Below are positions 1-8,602 of a stretch of DNA of 64,000 nt, piece by piece. The notes beneath the pieces are model-generated. The model made no database searches. It was not told where the DNA came from and saw nothing but the letters and a program-made list of their open reading frames with translations. The DNA comes from Advenella sp. FME57 (lineage in GTDB: Bacteria; Pseudomonadota; Gammaproteobacteria; Burkholderiales; Burkholderiaceae_B): contig NZ_JABUXU010000015.1 of assembly GCF_014897675.1 (NCBI RefSeq), forward strand, positions 54,878-118,877, written 5' to 3'. The first letter of the stretch is position 1; every line of letters starts with the position of its first letter. Both the position numbers and the translations under genes were made by a program.

Positions 1-1314
1 CACGCCGGACAGGGCGATGCCCTGTTCATGCGCTAACAGCATGGACGCGCCCGCCACACACATTCTGCCCTGGCAACGCCCCATGCCAACGCGAGACAGG
101 GCTTTCATTCTGTTCAAGCCTGAATGCGGATCGTCACGCAGCATCTGTCGGATTTCGCCCACGCGAATTTCCTCGCAGCGACACACTATCAGGGCATCAT
201 CAGCGGCATCGAGCCAGTGGGCCGGCGGCGCGAACATGCGATCAATACATTGCCGCGTTTTCCGGCCACGAGCAATACGCCGGGCCAGTTGCGCTACTTC
301 TTTTTTATCGCAATGGATGCCCAGGTCCTGCAGCACGCTATAGGCACACTGCTTTCCGGTCAGTTCGGCCATATCGGCGCCGCCAATACGCATGCCGTCG
401 CCAGCCAGATACACGTTTGCGCGACTGCTCTGTCCCCTGGGCTGCACTTGCGGTTGCCAACTGCAATCCTGTTCGTCAAACACAAAGTCGCAACCCAGCA
501 GGCTGGCCAACTGGCTTTCGGAACGCAGGCCAAAGCCACAAGACAGGGCATCGCAGGCCAGGGTCTGCATCGCCGAATCGGCATTTTTTCGCCAGCGGAC
601 CGATGCGACCCGGCCCATGCCATCTGCTTCAACAGCTGCAACCCCATGCACCATTGTCACACCGCGGGCTCGTAACCAGGCCATGTAATAAACTCCCTTG
701 GCCATAAGCGAAGCGTCGGCGGCAAAGGCCTGCACGCCCTGGCGCAGCGTGGGAAATGAACTGGTATCGAGCACCGCTGACACCTGCGCGCCGGCTTTGC
801 AATATTGATAGGCAACCAGATACAAGAGTGGCCCGGTACCGGCAAGCACAACCCGCTTGCCAATCGCGCAACCCTGATACTTCAGGGCGATTTGCGCGCC
901 GCCCAGCGTGTAAACACCGGGCAGTGTCCAGCCGGCAAAAGGCAATACCCGATCGGTCGCCCCGGTCGCCAGGATCACGCGTTCGTAAGAAATTGCATCA
1001 TGCTTACCATCACAGGTGACATACAACTGCCGGGCATCCGCGTCCCATACCAGGGTGTTGGGGCGATAATCAATCTGACCAGACGCGATCATTTGCTGCG
1101 CAGTATCGTGCAGCGAACTGGCTTTACGGTGTTCGAAACCGTAAAGCTGGCGGGCGTCCCGGGTGAACCCGTCAGGCTGCTGGCGGTAGATTTGTCCGCC
1201 TGGTTTGGGGGCTTCATCAATAACGATGGGCCGCAACCCTGCGTGCACCAGGACCTGGGCGGCACGCATGCCTGCCGGACCCGCCCCCACGATAACCGGC
1301 GCCTGCGCCCTCAC
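1..1314 (-). CDS. FAD-dependent oxidoreductase, opine/hydroxyproline dehydrogenase alpha-subunit type (partial)
   Basis: The gene is cut by the left edge; about 438 residues are visible. The N-terminus carries the FAD-binding Rossmann motif VIVGAGPAG, followed by PGGQIYRQQ, and a second nucleotide-binding segment (VVLAGTGPLLYLVA) lies mid-protein. Near the visible C-terminus is a BFD-like [2Fe-2S] domain with CRCEE and, about 40 residues later, CQGRMC. This architecture is that of the HcnB/OoxA/LhpF family, which oxidises glycine, opines or (hydroxy)proline in complex with a small ferredoxin-like subunit and a DAO-type subunit. The chosen GTG start overlaps the stop of the upstream [2Fe-2S] gene by four bases (GTGA), so the two are translationally coupled. 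The substrate is unknown. The polyamine-type importer in the same operon suggests an amine, opine or modified amino acid. Confidence 0.82.
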   Translation of the reverse strand, partial: MRAQAPVIVGAGPAGMRAAQVLVHAGLRPIVIDEAPKPGGQIYRQQPDGFTRDARQLYGFEHRKASSLHDTAQQMIASGQIDYRPNTLVWDADARQLYVTCDGKHDAISYERVILATGATDRVLPFAGWTLPGVYTLGGAQIALKYQGCAIGKRVVLAGTGPLLYLVAYQYCKAGAQVSAVLDTSSFPTLRQGVQAFAADASLMAKGVYYMAWLRARGVTMVHGVAAVEADGMGRVASVRWRKNADSAMQTLACDALSCGFGLRSESQLASLLGCDFVFDEQDCSWQPQVQPRGQSSRANVYLAGDGMRIGGADMAELTGKQCAYSVLQDLGIHCDKKEVAQLARRIARGRKTRQCIDRMFAPPAHWLDAADDALIVCRCEEIRVGEIRQMLRDDPHSGLNRMKALSRVGMGRCQGRMCVAGASMLLAHEQGIALSGV

Positions 1315-1601
1315 CGTTTTTGCTCCGGTATCACAAATCGCATATTTTCCTGCAGCAGCGTAGAGCAAGCGCGCACGCGCTCGCCGTTTTCCTGCAACAC
1401 CAGACAATCCTGACACGCGCCCATCAGACAGAAACCGGCACGCGGCGAGCCGGTAAATTCGGTCAGACGCAGATGCCCATTGAGGGTAAGCAGCGCCGTC
1501 ATGATCGTGTCGCCCATGCGTGCCGTACACGCAGTGCCATTCACAAAAAAATGACACGGCTTGCGCTGCTGATCAATCAGTCGCGTAAAGAGCCCAGACA
1601 T
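1311..1601 (-). CDS. Small (2Fe-2S)-binding subunit (HcnA/OoxG-like)
   Basis: This is a 96-residue ferredoxin-like protein. The cluster ligands are visible in GFCLMGACQDC (C-x4-C-x2-C), with the fourth cysteine about 14 residues later in VRACST, the plant-type [2Fe-2S] spacing. Small proteins of this type are the gamma subunit of membrane-associated or soluble opine, hydroxyproline and cyanide-forming glycine dehydrogenases. They carry electrons from the FAD subunits. It lies 37 bases after the permease gene and overlaps the FAD subunit gene by four bases, so all belong to one transcript. The ATG at 1601 has only a weak upstream purine run; an earlier in-frame ATG reading meets a stop, so this start is preferred. 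Confidence 0.85.
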   Translation of the reverse strand: MSGLFTRLIDQQRKPCHFFVNGTACTARMGDTIMTALLTLNGHLRLTEFTGSPRAGFCLMGACQDCLVLQENGERVRACSTLLQENMRFVIPEQKR

Positions 1602-1638
1602 CAGCTTGCCATTTTCTGCATGATTGCATTTGCCATGA

Positions 1639-2430
1639 TCACTGCTTTCCGATCAGGATTTTATCCAGTCCGTACACACGATCCAGTACGAACATGGTGA
1701 TCGCAGTCAGCACAATGATGAGCGCCGATACGGCAGACAGCATCGGATTGATCGATTCGGTCGCATACATGTACATTTTGACGGGCAGCGTAATGGTAGT
1801 GGGCGAAGTCAGGAAGACGGACATGGTCAGTTCATCAAAACTGTTGATGAATGCCAGGATCCACCCGCCGAAAATACCCGGCAGAATCAGGGGAAAGGTG
1901 ATGCGCCGAAACACCGTCCACTTGCCCGCGCCCAGCGACTCTGCGGCATGCTCAATACTTTTGTCAAAGCCCACCAGGGACCCCAGCACCAGCCGTATCA
2001 CATACGGGGTTACGATGATGACATGGCCAAGAATGAGCCATAGCAGGCTGCCGCGAACGCCCAGCATGGCAAACAGGCGCAGCAGCGCGACGCCCATGAC
2101 CAAGCTGGGAATCATCAATGGCGACAGAAACAGGCCGTTGACCACATGCCGGAAACGAAATTGTCCGCGGGCAATGGCAAACGCCGCGGGCAGCGCCAAT
2201 GCTGCACTGATGGAAGCGCTGGCAAAGGCGACCCACAGACTGGTCTGGAATGCAGCAATAAAACCCGATTCGTTAAAGACAGCCCGGAACCAGCGCAATG
2301 AAAAACTGGTGGTCGGAATGGACAGCACATCTTCCGGTGTGAAGGCCACCAGGCAAACGATGACCAGCGGCGCAAGAATGAAGATCGTAACCAGCGTGTT
2401 GAACAACAGAGAAAGGGGTCCGTTTTTCAT
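1639..2430 (-). CDS. ABC transporter permease, PotC/spermidine-putrescine type
   Basis: This 263-residue inner-membrane permease has six predicted hydrophobic segments, the first at about residues 8-30 (LLFNTLVTIFILAPLVIVCLVAF). The EAA loop that contacts the ATPase is visible as EHAAESLGAGKWTVFRRITFP around residue 155. Proteins of this length and pattern are the second permease of polyamine, opine or iron-type (PotC/YdcV) importers. It sits three bases downstream of the first permease and upstream of the [2Fe-2S] and FAD dehydrogenase genes. The transporter and the dehydrogenase are therefore likely to serve one substrate. Confidence 0.9.
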   Translation of the reverse strand: MKNGPLSLLFNTLVTIFILAPLVIVCLVAFTPEDVLSIPTTSFSLRWFRAVFNESGFIAAFQTSLWVAFASASISAALALPAAFAIARGQFRFRHVVNGLFLSPLMIPSLVMGVALLRLFAMLGVRGSLLWLILGHVIIVTPYVIRLVLGSLVGFDKSIEHAAESLGAGKWTVFRRITFPLILPGIFGGWILAFINSFDELTMSVFLTSPTTITLPVKMYMYATESINPMLSAVSALIIVLTAITMFVLDRVYGLDKILIGKQ

Positions 2431-2433
2431 TGT

Positions 2434-3312
2434 TTACCCCAAACTGCGCTTATAGGAGCGCTCGAGAATTTGATTGTAGGACATCATAATGATCAGATTC
2501 ATGATCAGCAGCAGCATGGCCAGCGCCGCGCCCATGGGCCAGTTCAGATCAATCATGAATTGTTCATAGATGCTGTTGGACACCATGCGGGACCGACCAC
2601 CGCCCAGCAGCACGGGAATCGCGAACGCGCTTGTTGAAAGACCAAAGACAATCAGGCTGCCCGACAAAATACCCGGCGTGGCCTGCGGCAGAATGACCCG
2701 TTTGATGGTCTGCCATTTGGAGGCATTGAGCGAATAAGCCGCCTTGATGGTTTGCGGATCAATCTTGTTGAGCGACGTCCACACGGGAATGATCATAAAC
2801 GGCAACATGACATGCACCAGGCCGATCACTACTGCCGAGGAGGTGTACAGCAGCGACCCCAGGCCCATCATCTGGGTTAACTTGCCAATGGGCGACATGG
2901 GATTGAGCAGCATGCTCCAGCCAAAAGCCCGCACCACAAGTGAAATAAGCAGAGGTGACAGGATGACCAGCAGGAAAACAGAATTCCACGGCGCTTTCAT
3001 GCGACTTAAGATATACGATTCCGGTACACCGATCAGCACGCAGATAATGGTGACCAGGCCCGATATCCACAGCGTGCGCCAAAATACCGTGAGCGTGTAG
3101 TTACTGGTGAATATTTCAATGTACTGTTCGAGCGTCCAGCCCGCTTGCACGCCCAGGTCGTAATCGTAAGGTCTGAATGAGAGCACGATGGTAAGCACCA
3201 GCGGCACGATCAGCAAGCCAATGAAAAGCAGGGTCAGCGGCATGGCGCCCAGAAAACTTAAGCGCCGCTTGCGCGCTGGCGCAGCGCCAGGATCAGGATG
3301 AGTCATGGTCAC
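2434..3312 (-). CDS. ABC transporter permease, PotB type
   Basis: This 292-residue permease begins with a short Arg/Pro-rich cytoplasmic tail, then a membrane segment near residues 22-45 (LTLLFIGLLIVPLVLTIVL). The coupling loop AAYSLNASKWQTIKRVILPQ lies near residue 195. It matches the first permease of PotABCD-like importers, which forms a heterodimer with the PotC-like protein that follows. Its start codon overlaps the stop of the ATPase gene by four bases (ATGA), and three bases separate it from the next permease. No periplasmic binding protein gene is present between these genes, which is unusual for the family. Confidence 0.9.
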   Translation of the reverse strand: MTMTHPDPGAAPARKRRLSFLGAMPLTLLFIGLLIVPLVLTIVLSFRPYDYDLGVQAGWTLEQYIEIFTSNYTLTVFWRTLWISGLVTIICVLIGVPESYILSRMKAPWNSVFLLVILSPLLISLVVRAFGWSMLLNPMSPIGKLTQMMGLGSLLYTSSAVVIGLVHVMLPFMIIPVWTSLNKIDPQTIKAAYSLNASKWQTIKRVILPQATPGILSGSLIVFGLSTSAFAIPVLLGGGRSRMVSNSIYEQFMIDLNWPMGAALAMLLLIMNLIIMMSYNQILERSYKRSLG

Positions 3313-4388
3313 AGATTCCCGGCGGGCTCGGCTGTCAGCACCTTGAGCGCACCTTCATGCCAGTCCAGGCTTACGTTCTCGCCGATTTTATAAACCTGCT
3401 GGTGGTTATTGATGACCGACACGATGATTAGCCCGAAAGCGGTCTGTACTTCGTACATCCACAAATTGCCGAGGAAAAAACTGTTTTTGACCGAACCGGC
3501 AAAGCGCCCCTGGCCTTGTCGGCCGATCACGATTTTTTCAGGACGCAATGACATCAGTGCGTCGCAGCTGCCTGAACTTGGCGCAATGTTCGACTCGTTC
3601 TTCAGGGTAATGCGGTGACCATCCAGATCGAACTGGCGGCCCTGCTCTGAAACGGTAAGCGTGACCTCAAAGGTATTGGTCTTGCCAACGAAGCGGGAAA
3701 TAAAGGGCGTGGCCGGGTTCTCATACATGACGTAAGGCTCATCAATTTGTATGACTTTGCCCTCTCGCATGACGACCACACGATCGCTGACCGACAGCGC
3801 TTCGGCCTGGTCATGCGTAACCATGATAGTGGTGGTGCCTGCCTGCTGCTGAATCCGGCGCAGCTCAAATTGCATCTCTTCACGCAGGTTGGCATCCAGA
3901 TTCGACAAGGGTTCATCCAGCAACAATACCGGCGGCTGAATGACCAGGGCGCGAGCCAGGGCCACGCGCTGGCGCTGGCCACCCGACAGTTCGCGCGGAT
4001 AGCGCTGTGCAAACTTCTCCAGTTGCGCCATGGCCAGTGCATCCTTGACACGCCTGGCAATATCTCTGCCGGTTATCTTGCGCATTTCCAGACCAAAGGC
4101 CACGTTCTTTTCCACCGTCATATGCGGAAAAAGCGCATACGTCTGGAAAACAATCCCCAGCCCTCTTTCATTGGGTTTTGCAAATGTGATGTCTTTGCCA
4201 TCCAGAATAATGCTGCCAGCGGTAACGTCAACGAATCCGGCAATCATCTGCAGAGTGGTGGTCTTGCCACAGCCCGAAGGACCAAGCAGTGAAACGAACT
4301 CCCCTTTGGCGACATCAAGAGACAGGTTGTCGACGGCAGTGGTATCCGCAAATATTTTGGTCAGGCCGTGCAACTGCAAAAAAGACAT
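3309..4388 (-). CDS. ABC transporter ATP-binding protein, PotA type
   Basis: This 359-residue ATPase carries Walker A GPSGCGKTT at about residues 36-44, a Q-loop in FQTYALFPHM near 80-89, the signature LSGGQRQR near 133-140, Walker B VLLLDEP near 153-159 and the H-loop MVTHD near 190. A C-terminal TOBE-like region (about 240-359) is present, as in PotA/FbpC/UgpC ATPases. It energises uptake through the two following permeases. It is the first gene of the leftward operon and lies opposite an IclR-family gene across 287 bases, so IclR control is likely. The family commonly transports putrescine, spermidine, opines or other small cations. Confidence 0.92.
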   Translation of the reverse strand: MSFLQLHGLTKIFADTTAVDNLSLDVAKGEFVSLLGPSGCGKTTTLQMIAGFVDVTAGSIILDGKDITFAKPNERGLGIVFQTYALFPHMTVEKNVAFGLEMRKITGRDIARRVKDALAMAQLEKFAQRYPRELSGGQRQRVALARALVIQPPVLLLDEPLSNLDANLREEMQFELRRIQQQAGTTTIMVTHDQAEALSVSDRVVVMREGKVIQIDEPYVMYENPATPFISRFVGKTNTFEVTLTVSEQGRQFDLDGHRITLKNESNIAPSSGSCDALMSLRPEKIVIGRQGQGRFAGSVKNSFFLGNLWMYEVQTAFGLIIVSVINNHQQVYKIGENVSLDWHEGALKVLTAEPAGNL

Positions 4389-4574
4389 ACGTCCTCACTT
4401 CGTTCATTTTGATATTGTTCCGCAGACTGCACTGTTCTCGTACGCGCCGCATCGTGTGACGTGATGCTGCGGTAAACAACCAGGAATGCAATTAGGGAGG
4501 CGCCCAACTGCCATGCTGTTTATGACAGTAGTATTCAAAGCTCGATAATTGTCCCTTGCATCGCCTGTTTTATA

Positions 4575-4594
4575 TATTGGTATTTCTACCAATA
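4575..4594. promoter_or_regulatory. Inverted repeat in the IclR/ABC divergent region (candidate IclR operator)
   Basis: Perfect 8-base arms TATTGGTA and TACCAATA are separated by four bases (TTTC). The repeat lies about 80 bases before the iclR-type start and about 190 bases before the ATPase start, at the edge of a very AT-rich stretch (4565-4670). IclR-family proteins bind palindromes of about this size, often overlapping their own promoter. Binding by this regulator is inference. Confidence 0.5.
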
Positions 4595-4675
4595 AAATTA
4601 TTTTTATTTATATTTCATTTATTGGAAAAATATATATAATATTCAATTATTAATTTCATTTAACAGAATATCATC

Positions 4676-5494
4676 ATGGACCAGCAATCTACAGGCGTGC
4701 AAGGTGTGCTTACCAAGGGCTTGGGTATTTTGCGCTTGCTTAGCGACGCAGGACCGCAAGGGTTGCGTGTGACCGACATTGCCCGCCAGCTTGAACAATC
4801 CCAGGCAACGGTGCACCGGCTTTTGCAAACGCTGATCGCCGAAGGCTTTGTCGTGCAACGCCAGGGAAGCAAATCCTATGCGCTGACCCTGGAGCTGTTT
4901 TCCCTGGTGGCCCGTGCGCATCATCAGGAATCGTCGCTGCGCGCCATCTGCCGCAGTTCCATTCTCAGAATTGTGGGAACGCTGCAGGACTCGGCGTTTG
5001 TGCTTTTACGTGATCGCTATGACGTGGTGTGTATCGATAAAATGGAAGGTAGCTATATCACGCAGTCGTTGACCGGCGGCATTGGAGGGCGCATCCCCAT
5101 CGGACTGGGCCAGGGAAGCATTGCCATTCTTGCTGCCTTGCCGGAAAGCGAACAGAATGCCATCCTGGCTTTCAACATACCGCGCTTTTACCAGGACGAC
5201 GGGATCGATGAGCCGCAGTTGCGCGCAAGAATCCGGCAAACGCAACAGAACGATTATGTGCTGAACACGGGCCCCGGCAAACTGACGGGTATTGGCGGTA
5301 TTGCTGTGGCATTTACCGACACCACGGGCTATCCGGTAGGCGCAATCGGGCTAAGCGTTCTTACTGAACGGCTGACTCAGGAACGCCTGCCCTTTATTGT
5401 CGATATTCTGAAACGTGAAGCAGCGGCGATCAGCAGTAATCTGAATCCCTTTGATCCGGCGCTGGGCAGCCCGCACATGGCGCTGTCAAACTAA
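4676..5494 (+). CDS. IclR-family transcriptional regulator
   Basis: This 272-residue protein has an N-terminal winged helix (about residues 12-70), with the recognition region VTDIARQLEQSQATVHRLLQ. The IclR effector-binding GAF-like domain (about 85-255) includes GRIPIGLGQGSIAILAALP and GIGGIAVAFTD. It is divergent from the polyamine-type ABC and dehydrogenase operon and convergent with a DAO-type oxidase gene, so it probably controls this catabolic locus in response to a small acid or amine. The AT-rich upstream DNA contains an inverted repeat at 4575-4594 that could be its operator. No catalytic function is expected. Confidence 0.9.
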   Translation: MDQQSTGVQGVLTKGLGILRLLSDAGPQGLRVTDIARQLEQSQATVHRLLQTLIAEGFVVQRQGSKSYALTLELFSLVARAHHQESSLRAICRSSILRIVGTLQDSAFVLLRDRYDVVCIDKMEGSYITQSLTGGIGGRIPIGLGQGSIAILAALPESEQNAILAFNIPRFYQDDGIDEPQLRARIRQTQQNDYVLNTGPGKLTGIGGIAVAFTDTTGYPVGAIGLSVLTERLTQERLPFIVDILKREAAAISSNLNPFDPALGSPHMALSN

Positions 5495-5517
5495 TGGACA
5501 GCAATTTAATCCACATG

Positions 5518-5533
5518 TATTGCGATCGCAATA
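5518..5533. repeat. 16-bp perfect palindrome between convergent genes
   Basis: TATTGCGATCGCAATA reads the same on both strands and lies in the 76-base gap between the convergent iclR-type and oxidase genes. It has no adjacent T-run. It could contribute to a bidirectional hairpin or be a chance AT/GC palindrome. Confidence 0.3.
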
Positions 5534-5570
5534 TGCTGTGCAGTAACCGGCGCAGCATGTACAGGTATTG

Positions 5571-6899
5571 TTAACGCTCGGCGCTGGCCCTGATTCCCTG
5601 AAAGAAAATAGCGCTTTTCACACCCAACGCCCGCAACGGCTCCGGCGGCAACCAGGACGGCCCCCCCAGCCCCAATACCGCATCCAGCTCTTCGGACCGA
5701 TGGTTCAGCATAAGCTCGGCCAACAGGCGCCCGTTTACCGTGCCACGCAGCACACCCGAGCCATTGCACCCGAGCGAGCCGTAGATGCCATCGGCCAGTT
5801 TGCCGAAAAAGATGCCGCCGTTACGCGTAAGCGCGGTAGTGCCTCCCCAGACATACTCAAACTCGTGCGATGCCATTTGTGGAAAGCGCCGTTTGTAATA
5901 ATGCGTCAGCATGGTGGTATAGGCAGCAGCACTGCGCTCTGACTCATAGGAATAGGCGCTACGCACCATGAAACGGTTGCCCGACACCTTGCGCAGCGTC
6001 GTGCCAAGGCGGTGAGCCGGCAGCAGGCCCCATTGCCTGGCTGGCCCCAGGGCAGCGGCCTGTTCATCCGAGAGCGCCGGGGTCAGCCCGGCATACGTGT
6101 AGATCGCAATCAGGCGGTCTTTCAGGAAACCCAGTTTGCGGGCAAAAGCGTTATTGGCGATTACCAACTGGCCGGCGGAAAAATCGCCCTTACTCGTCGA
6201 TACCGTGTAGCGGCCTGCACTGCCGGCAATACGATTGGCAAATGTTTCTTCCAGCAAAGTGACATTTTCCGACAGGGTGTCGGCCAGGCCACGATGCATG
6301 GCCGCAGGCTGGACAAAAACATTATTGCGCGTGTAATAACCAAAATCGTAATACCGCGTGCCCAGTCGCTGCGCCAGTTGATCCTGGCTCAGCACTTCAC
6401 TGTCAATGCCCAGCCGGTTGTTTTTGTCTATGCCCGACAGCAGGGAAGCCTTGCCGGTCGGAGTGGCCGACGCATTGTATTTACCGCTGTTTTCATCCCA
6501 GTCGCATTCAATCCTGTTCTCCTGCAAGGTGCGCTTGAGCCACTGCAGCCCCTGTTCATAAACACGAATTTGCATGCGTCCCAGAAGGTCGTCCTGCGCC
6601 GGATCCGTCGCAATGCCAGAGCGGGGAAACGTGGACATGAATCCGGAATTGCGGCTTGATGAACCCTCGCCGATGACGCTGCCTTCCAGAACAAGCACTG
6701 ATTTTTCCGGCGCCAGCTGCGCCAGGCGGCGGGCTGCCGACAGACCGGTAAAGCCCGCCCCGATGACAATGAAATCAAAAGCACGCAGGCCTTGCGGTTC
6801 AGTGGTGGCCGTGCGTACAGGCAACAGCGCGTTCCAGCCGGAATGGTTGTTATAGTGGGGTAAAAAGGGATTTTTCACGCGTGTCAACTTCGGAGACAA
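5571..6899 (-). CDS. DAO-type FAD-dependent amine/amino-acid oxidase (PuuB/gamma-glutamylputrescine oxidase-like)
   Basis: This 442-residue enzyme has an N-terminal region with NNHSGWNALLP, then the FAD motif FIVIGAGFTGLSAARRLA (GxGxxG at about 47-52) and LVLEGSVIGEGSSSRNSGF, which is typical of the DAO superfamily. The C-terminal FAD-contact region reads GCNGSGVLRGTVNGRLLAEL. Related enzymes oxidise gamma-glutamylputrescine, sarcosine or cyclic imino acids and feed electrons to oxygen or quinone. It is transcribed in the same direction as the ABC/dehydrogenase operon but lies on the other side of the IclR gene, so it may be a separate IclR-regulated unit. Which amine or opine it uses cannot be told from sequence. 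Confidence 0.85.
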   Translation of the reverse strand: MSPKLTRVKNPFLPHYNNHSGWNALLPVRTATTEPQGLRAFDFIVIGAGFTGLSAARRLAQLAPEKSVLVLEGSVIGEGSSSRNSGFMSTFPRSGIATDPAQDDLLGRMQIRVYEQGLQWLKRTLQENRIECDWDENSGKYNASATPTGKASLLSGIDKNNRLGIDSEVLSQDQLAQRLGTRYYDFGYYTRNNVFVQPAAMHRGLADTLSENVTLLEETFANRIAGSAGRYTVSTSKGDFSAGQLVIANNAFARKLGFLKDRLIAIYTYAGLTPALSDEQAAALGPARQWGLLPAHRLGTTLRKVSGNRFMVRSAYSYESERSAAAYTTMLTHYYKRRFPQMASHEFEYVWGGTTALTRNGGIFFGKLADGIYGSLGCNGSGVLRGTVNGRLLAELMLNHRSEELDAVLGLGGPSWLPPEPLRALGVKSAIFFQGIRASAER

Positions 6900-7132
6900 A
6901 AAACTGAAGAGCTTTCCATCATAAGTGGCCAGCGGTAATTTTCAATTGTTTTATCACATCAGAACGAAAACCGCGGCAAATGTGTAATCTATCTGCAACA
7001 TGGTGCGCCGATGGTGCCTGTTTGGTCACAGTGCCGTACATGCAGGAGACGACCGCAAAACAATTCGCTGAGCACGGATCCAGGGCGGCAGTGGAAGCAA
7101 GCCATGAAGTACCTGGCGGTAACCATGACGAT

Positions 7133-7594
7133 TTATTTGATGGCGATATGCACGCTAACTTCGATCGCCGTTTCCTCGCGTCCCCGATAGACTTCGAAAT
7201 CGGTGGTGTAGGCCCGCTGGTGGGGCGTGTCTTCACGTTTGAAATAATCCCAGATATCGAGCCATACCCGGATGACCGTTTCGGGCATTTTCCCCTTGCC
7301 GCTAAAGACCAGATACTGTCCCGAAGGTACGGTGACCTCGACCAGATCCAGATTGCATTTTTTGGGTTTCTGGTCGGCCCCTGCCGTCACGGTATACCGG
7401 CCGTCCTGATCCGATTCGTAGCCCCCATAGACACCATAGACTGGCGCATCTGCAGGTAACTCAGGAACCAGTTCGGTATACACATCATGCCAGAGCAGAG
7501 GCAGCCGTGCCGTCTTCAAGGTATCTTCATCGGCATTGCTGGTGCGGGTCTGAACGCCGAATATGCGAAATGACGGCAGGTTAACAGTGTGCAT
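7133..7594 (-). CDS. GyrI-like/effector-binding domain protein
   Basis: This 153-residue protein consists only of the effector-binding fold shared by AraC-type regulators, GyrI/SbmC and integron-associated binding proteins. Typical segments are VYGVYGGYESDQDGRYTVTAGAD and PSGQYLVFSGKGKMPETVIRVW, ending in a FEVYRG...VSVHIAIK strand. It has no DNA-binding domain. Such stand-alone proteins bind hydrophobic or cationic small molecules; some protect gyrase and some hydrolyse electrophiles. A GAGA-containing purine run precedes the ATG. It is followed by a Pmp3-type gene on the same strand. The precise role is unknown. Confidence 0.75.
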   Translation of the reverse strand: MHTVNLPSFRIFGVQTRTSNADEDTLKTARLPLLWHDVYTELVPELPADAPVYGVYGGYESDQDGRYTVTAGADQKPKKCNLDLVEVTVPSGQYLVFSGKGKMPETVIRVWLDIWDYFKREDTPHQRAYTTDFEVYRGREETAIEVSVHIAIK

Positions 7595-7648
7595 AGTATG
7601 TCTCTTTCAATACCATGCAACGGCTGCGTAACACGGCGTGATTCCGGT

Positions 7649-7837
7649 TTAAAGCTGGCGCACCGAGGCGATTTTTTTGTCGGTAGTGTACTGGCTCAGG
7701 GCGTAGACCGCCCACAAAGCGGCAGGCAGCCAGCCGATTAACGTGATTTGCAAAATAAGGCAGATGATGCCGGCTATCGGGCGTCCAATCGTAAAAAATG
7801 CAACAAAAGGCAGAAAAATGGCAAGCAGTAATCTCAT
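7649..7837 (-). CDS. YqaE/Pmp3-family small membrane protein
   Basis: This 62-residue protein has two hydrophobic helices, about residues 3-17 and 20-47 (AGIICLILQITLIGWLPAALWAVYAL). The Pmp3/UPF0057 hallmark P-x-I-A-G-I-I-C is visible as GRPIAGIICLILQITLIGWLPA. The family sits in the cytoplasmic membrane and is tied to membrane potential and to salt or osmotic stress in other organisms. The gene lies upstream of the GyrI-like gene on the same strand, with about 55 bases between them. Confidence 0.85.
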   Translation of the reverse strand: MRLLLAIFLPFVAFFTIGRPIAGIICLILQITLIGWLPAALWAVYALSQYTTDKKIASVRQL

Positions 7838-8062
7838 GAAAAATTCCGTAATACGATGCAGTTATTGTAGGGCGATATAACGTCGCAGATGGCGACGAAT
7901 CACGTAATATCAAGGCTGTATTATAACGGTCGGCAACACCCTTGACAGTATCCAGGCGACCGACACACAGAACCCGCCTCTTACTGTCTCCCTCGCCGGC
8001 CCTTTTGGTTAATCTTCACCCTTTCGCTTTATTTGAGCTTCATTTCTATAAAAGGATCGCGT

Positions 8063-8602
8063 ATGTCTCCACAGGATATTCTTGAATTCTGGTTTGAACA
8101 AACCCCTTCTGAGCAATGGTTTACCAGCGATCCGCAACTTGATGCAACAATTTGCGAACGTTTTACCGAGGTATGGCAACAGGCCACGCGCGCCGAGCTA
8201 AGCGGCTGGCGCAGCTCCATTCGGGGACGCCTTGCAGAGATCATTGTATTGGATCAGTTCTCGCGCAACATCGGCCGCGGCACACCCCTGGCATTTGCCC
8301 ATGACACGATGGCGCTGGTGCTCTCCCAGGAAGCAACGCGTACCACCGAATTTGCCGATCTGACGCAACAGGAGAACAATTTTTTGCTGATGCCCATGAT
8401 GCATTCTGAATCAACCGTGATTCACCAGGCGGCCGAATGCCTGTTTCGCAAATATGGTTCAAATGAGTCGTATCAGTTTGAACTGAAACACAAGGCCATC
8501 ATCGACGCTTTCGGTCGTTATCCGCATCGCAACGAGATTCTGGGGCGCCCATCGACGCCCGAGGAAATCACCTTCCTGCAGCAACCGGGCTCATCGTTTT
8601 GA
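8063..8602 (+). CDS. DUF924-family protein
   Basis: This 179-residue protein has the DUF924 signature: the opening ILEFWFEQTP, RGRLAEIIVLDQFSRNIGRGTPLAFAHD, and LPMMHSESTVIHQ. The family is all-helical and TPR-like, widespread in proteobacteria, and has no established biochemical role. The ATG at 8063 is chosen because AAAGGA (8051-8056) lies seven bases upstream and family proteins begin with a short lead into the ILEFWF motif. An in-frame ATG at 8033 would add ten residues. The gene stands alone, 390 bases before the efflux operon. Confidence 0.85.
   Translation: MSPQDILEFWFEQTPSEQWFTSDPQLDATICERFTEVWQQATRAELSGWRSSIRGRLAEIIVLDQFSRNIGRGTPLAFAHDTMALVLSQEATRTTEFADLTQQENNFLLMPMMHSESTVIHQAAECLFRKYGSNESYQFELKHKAIIDAFGRYPHRNEILGRPSTPEEITFLQQPGSSF

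Noticed and set aside
6980..7459. Plus-strand frame of 159 codons
   Set aside because: Most of it is the antisense of the GyrI-like gene, whose family motifs are clear on the minus strand.
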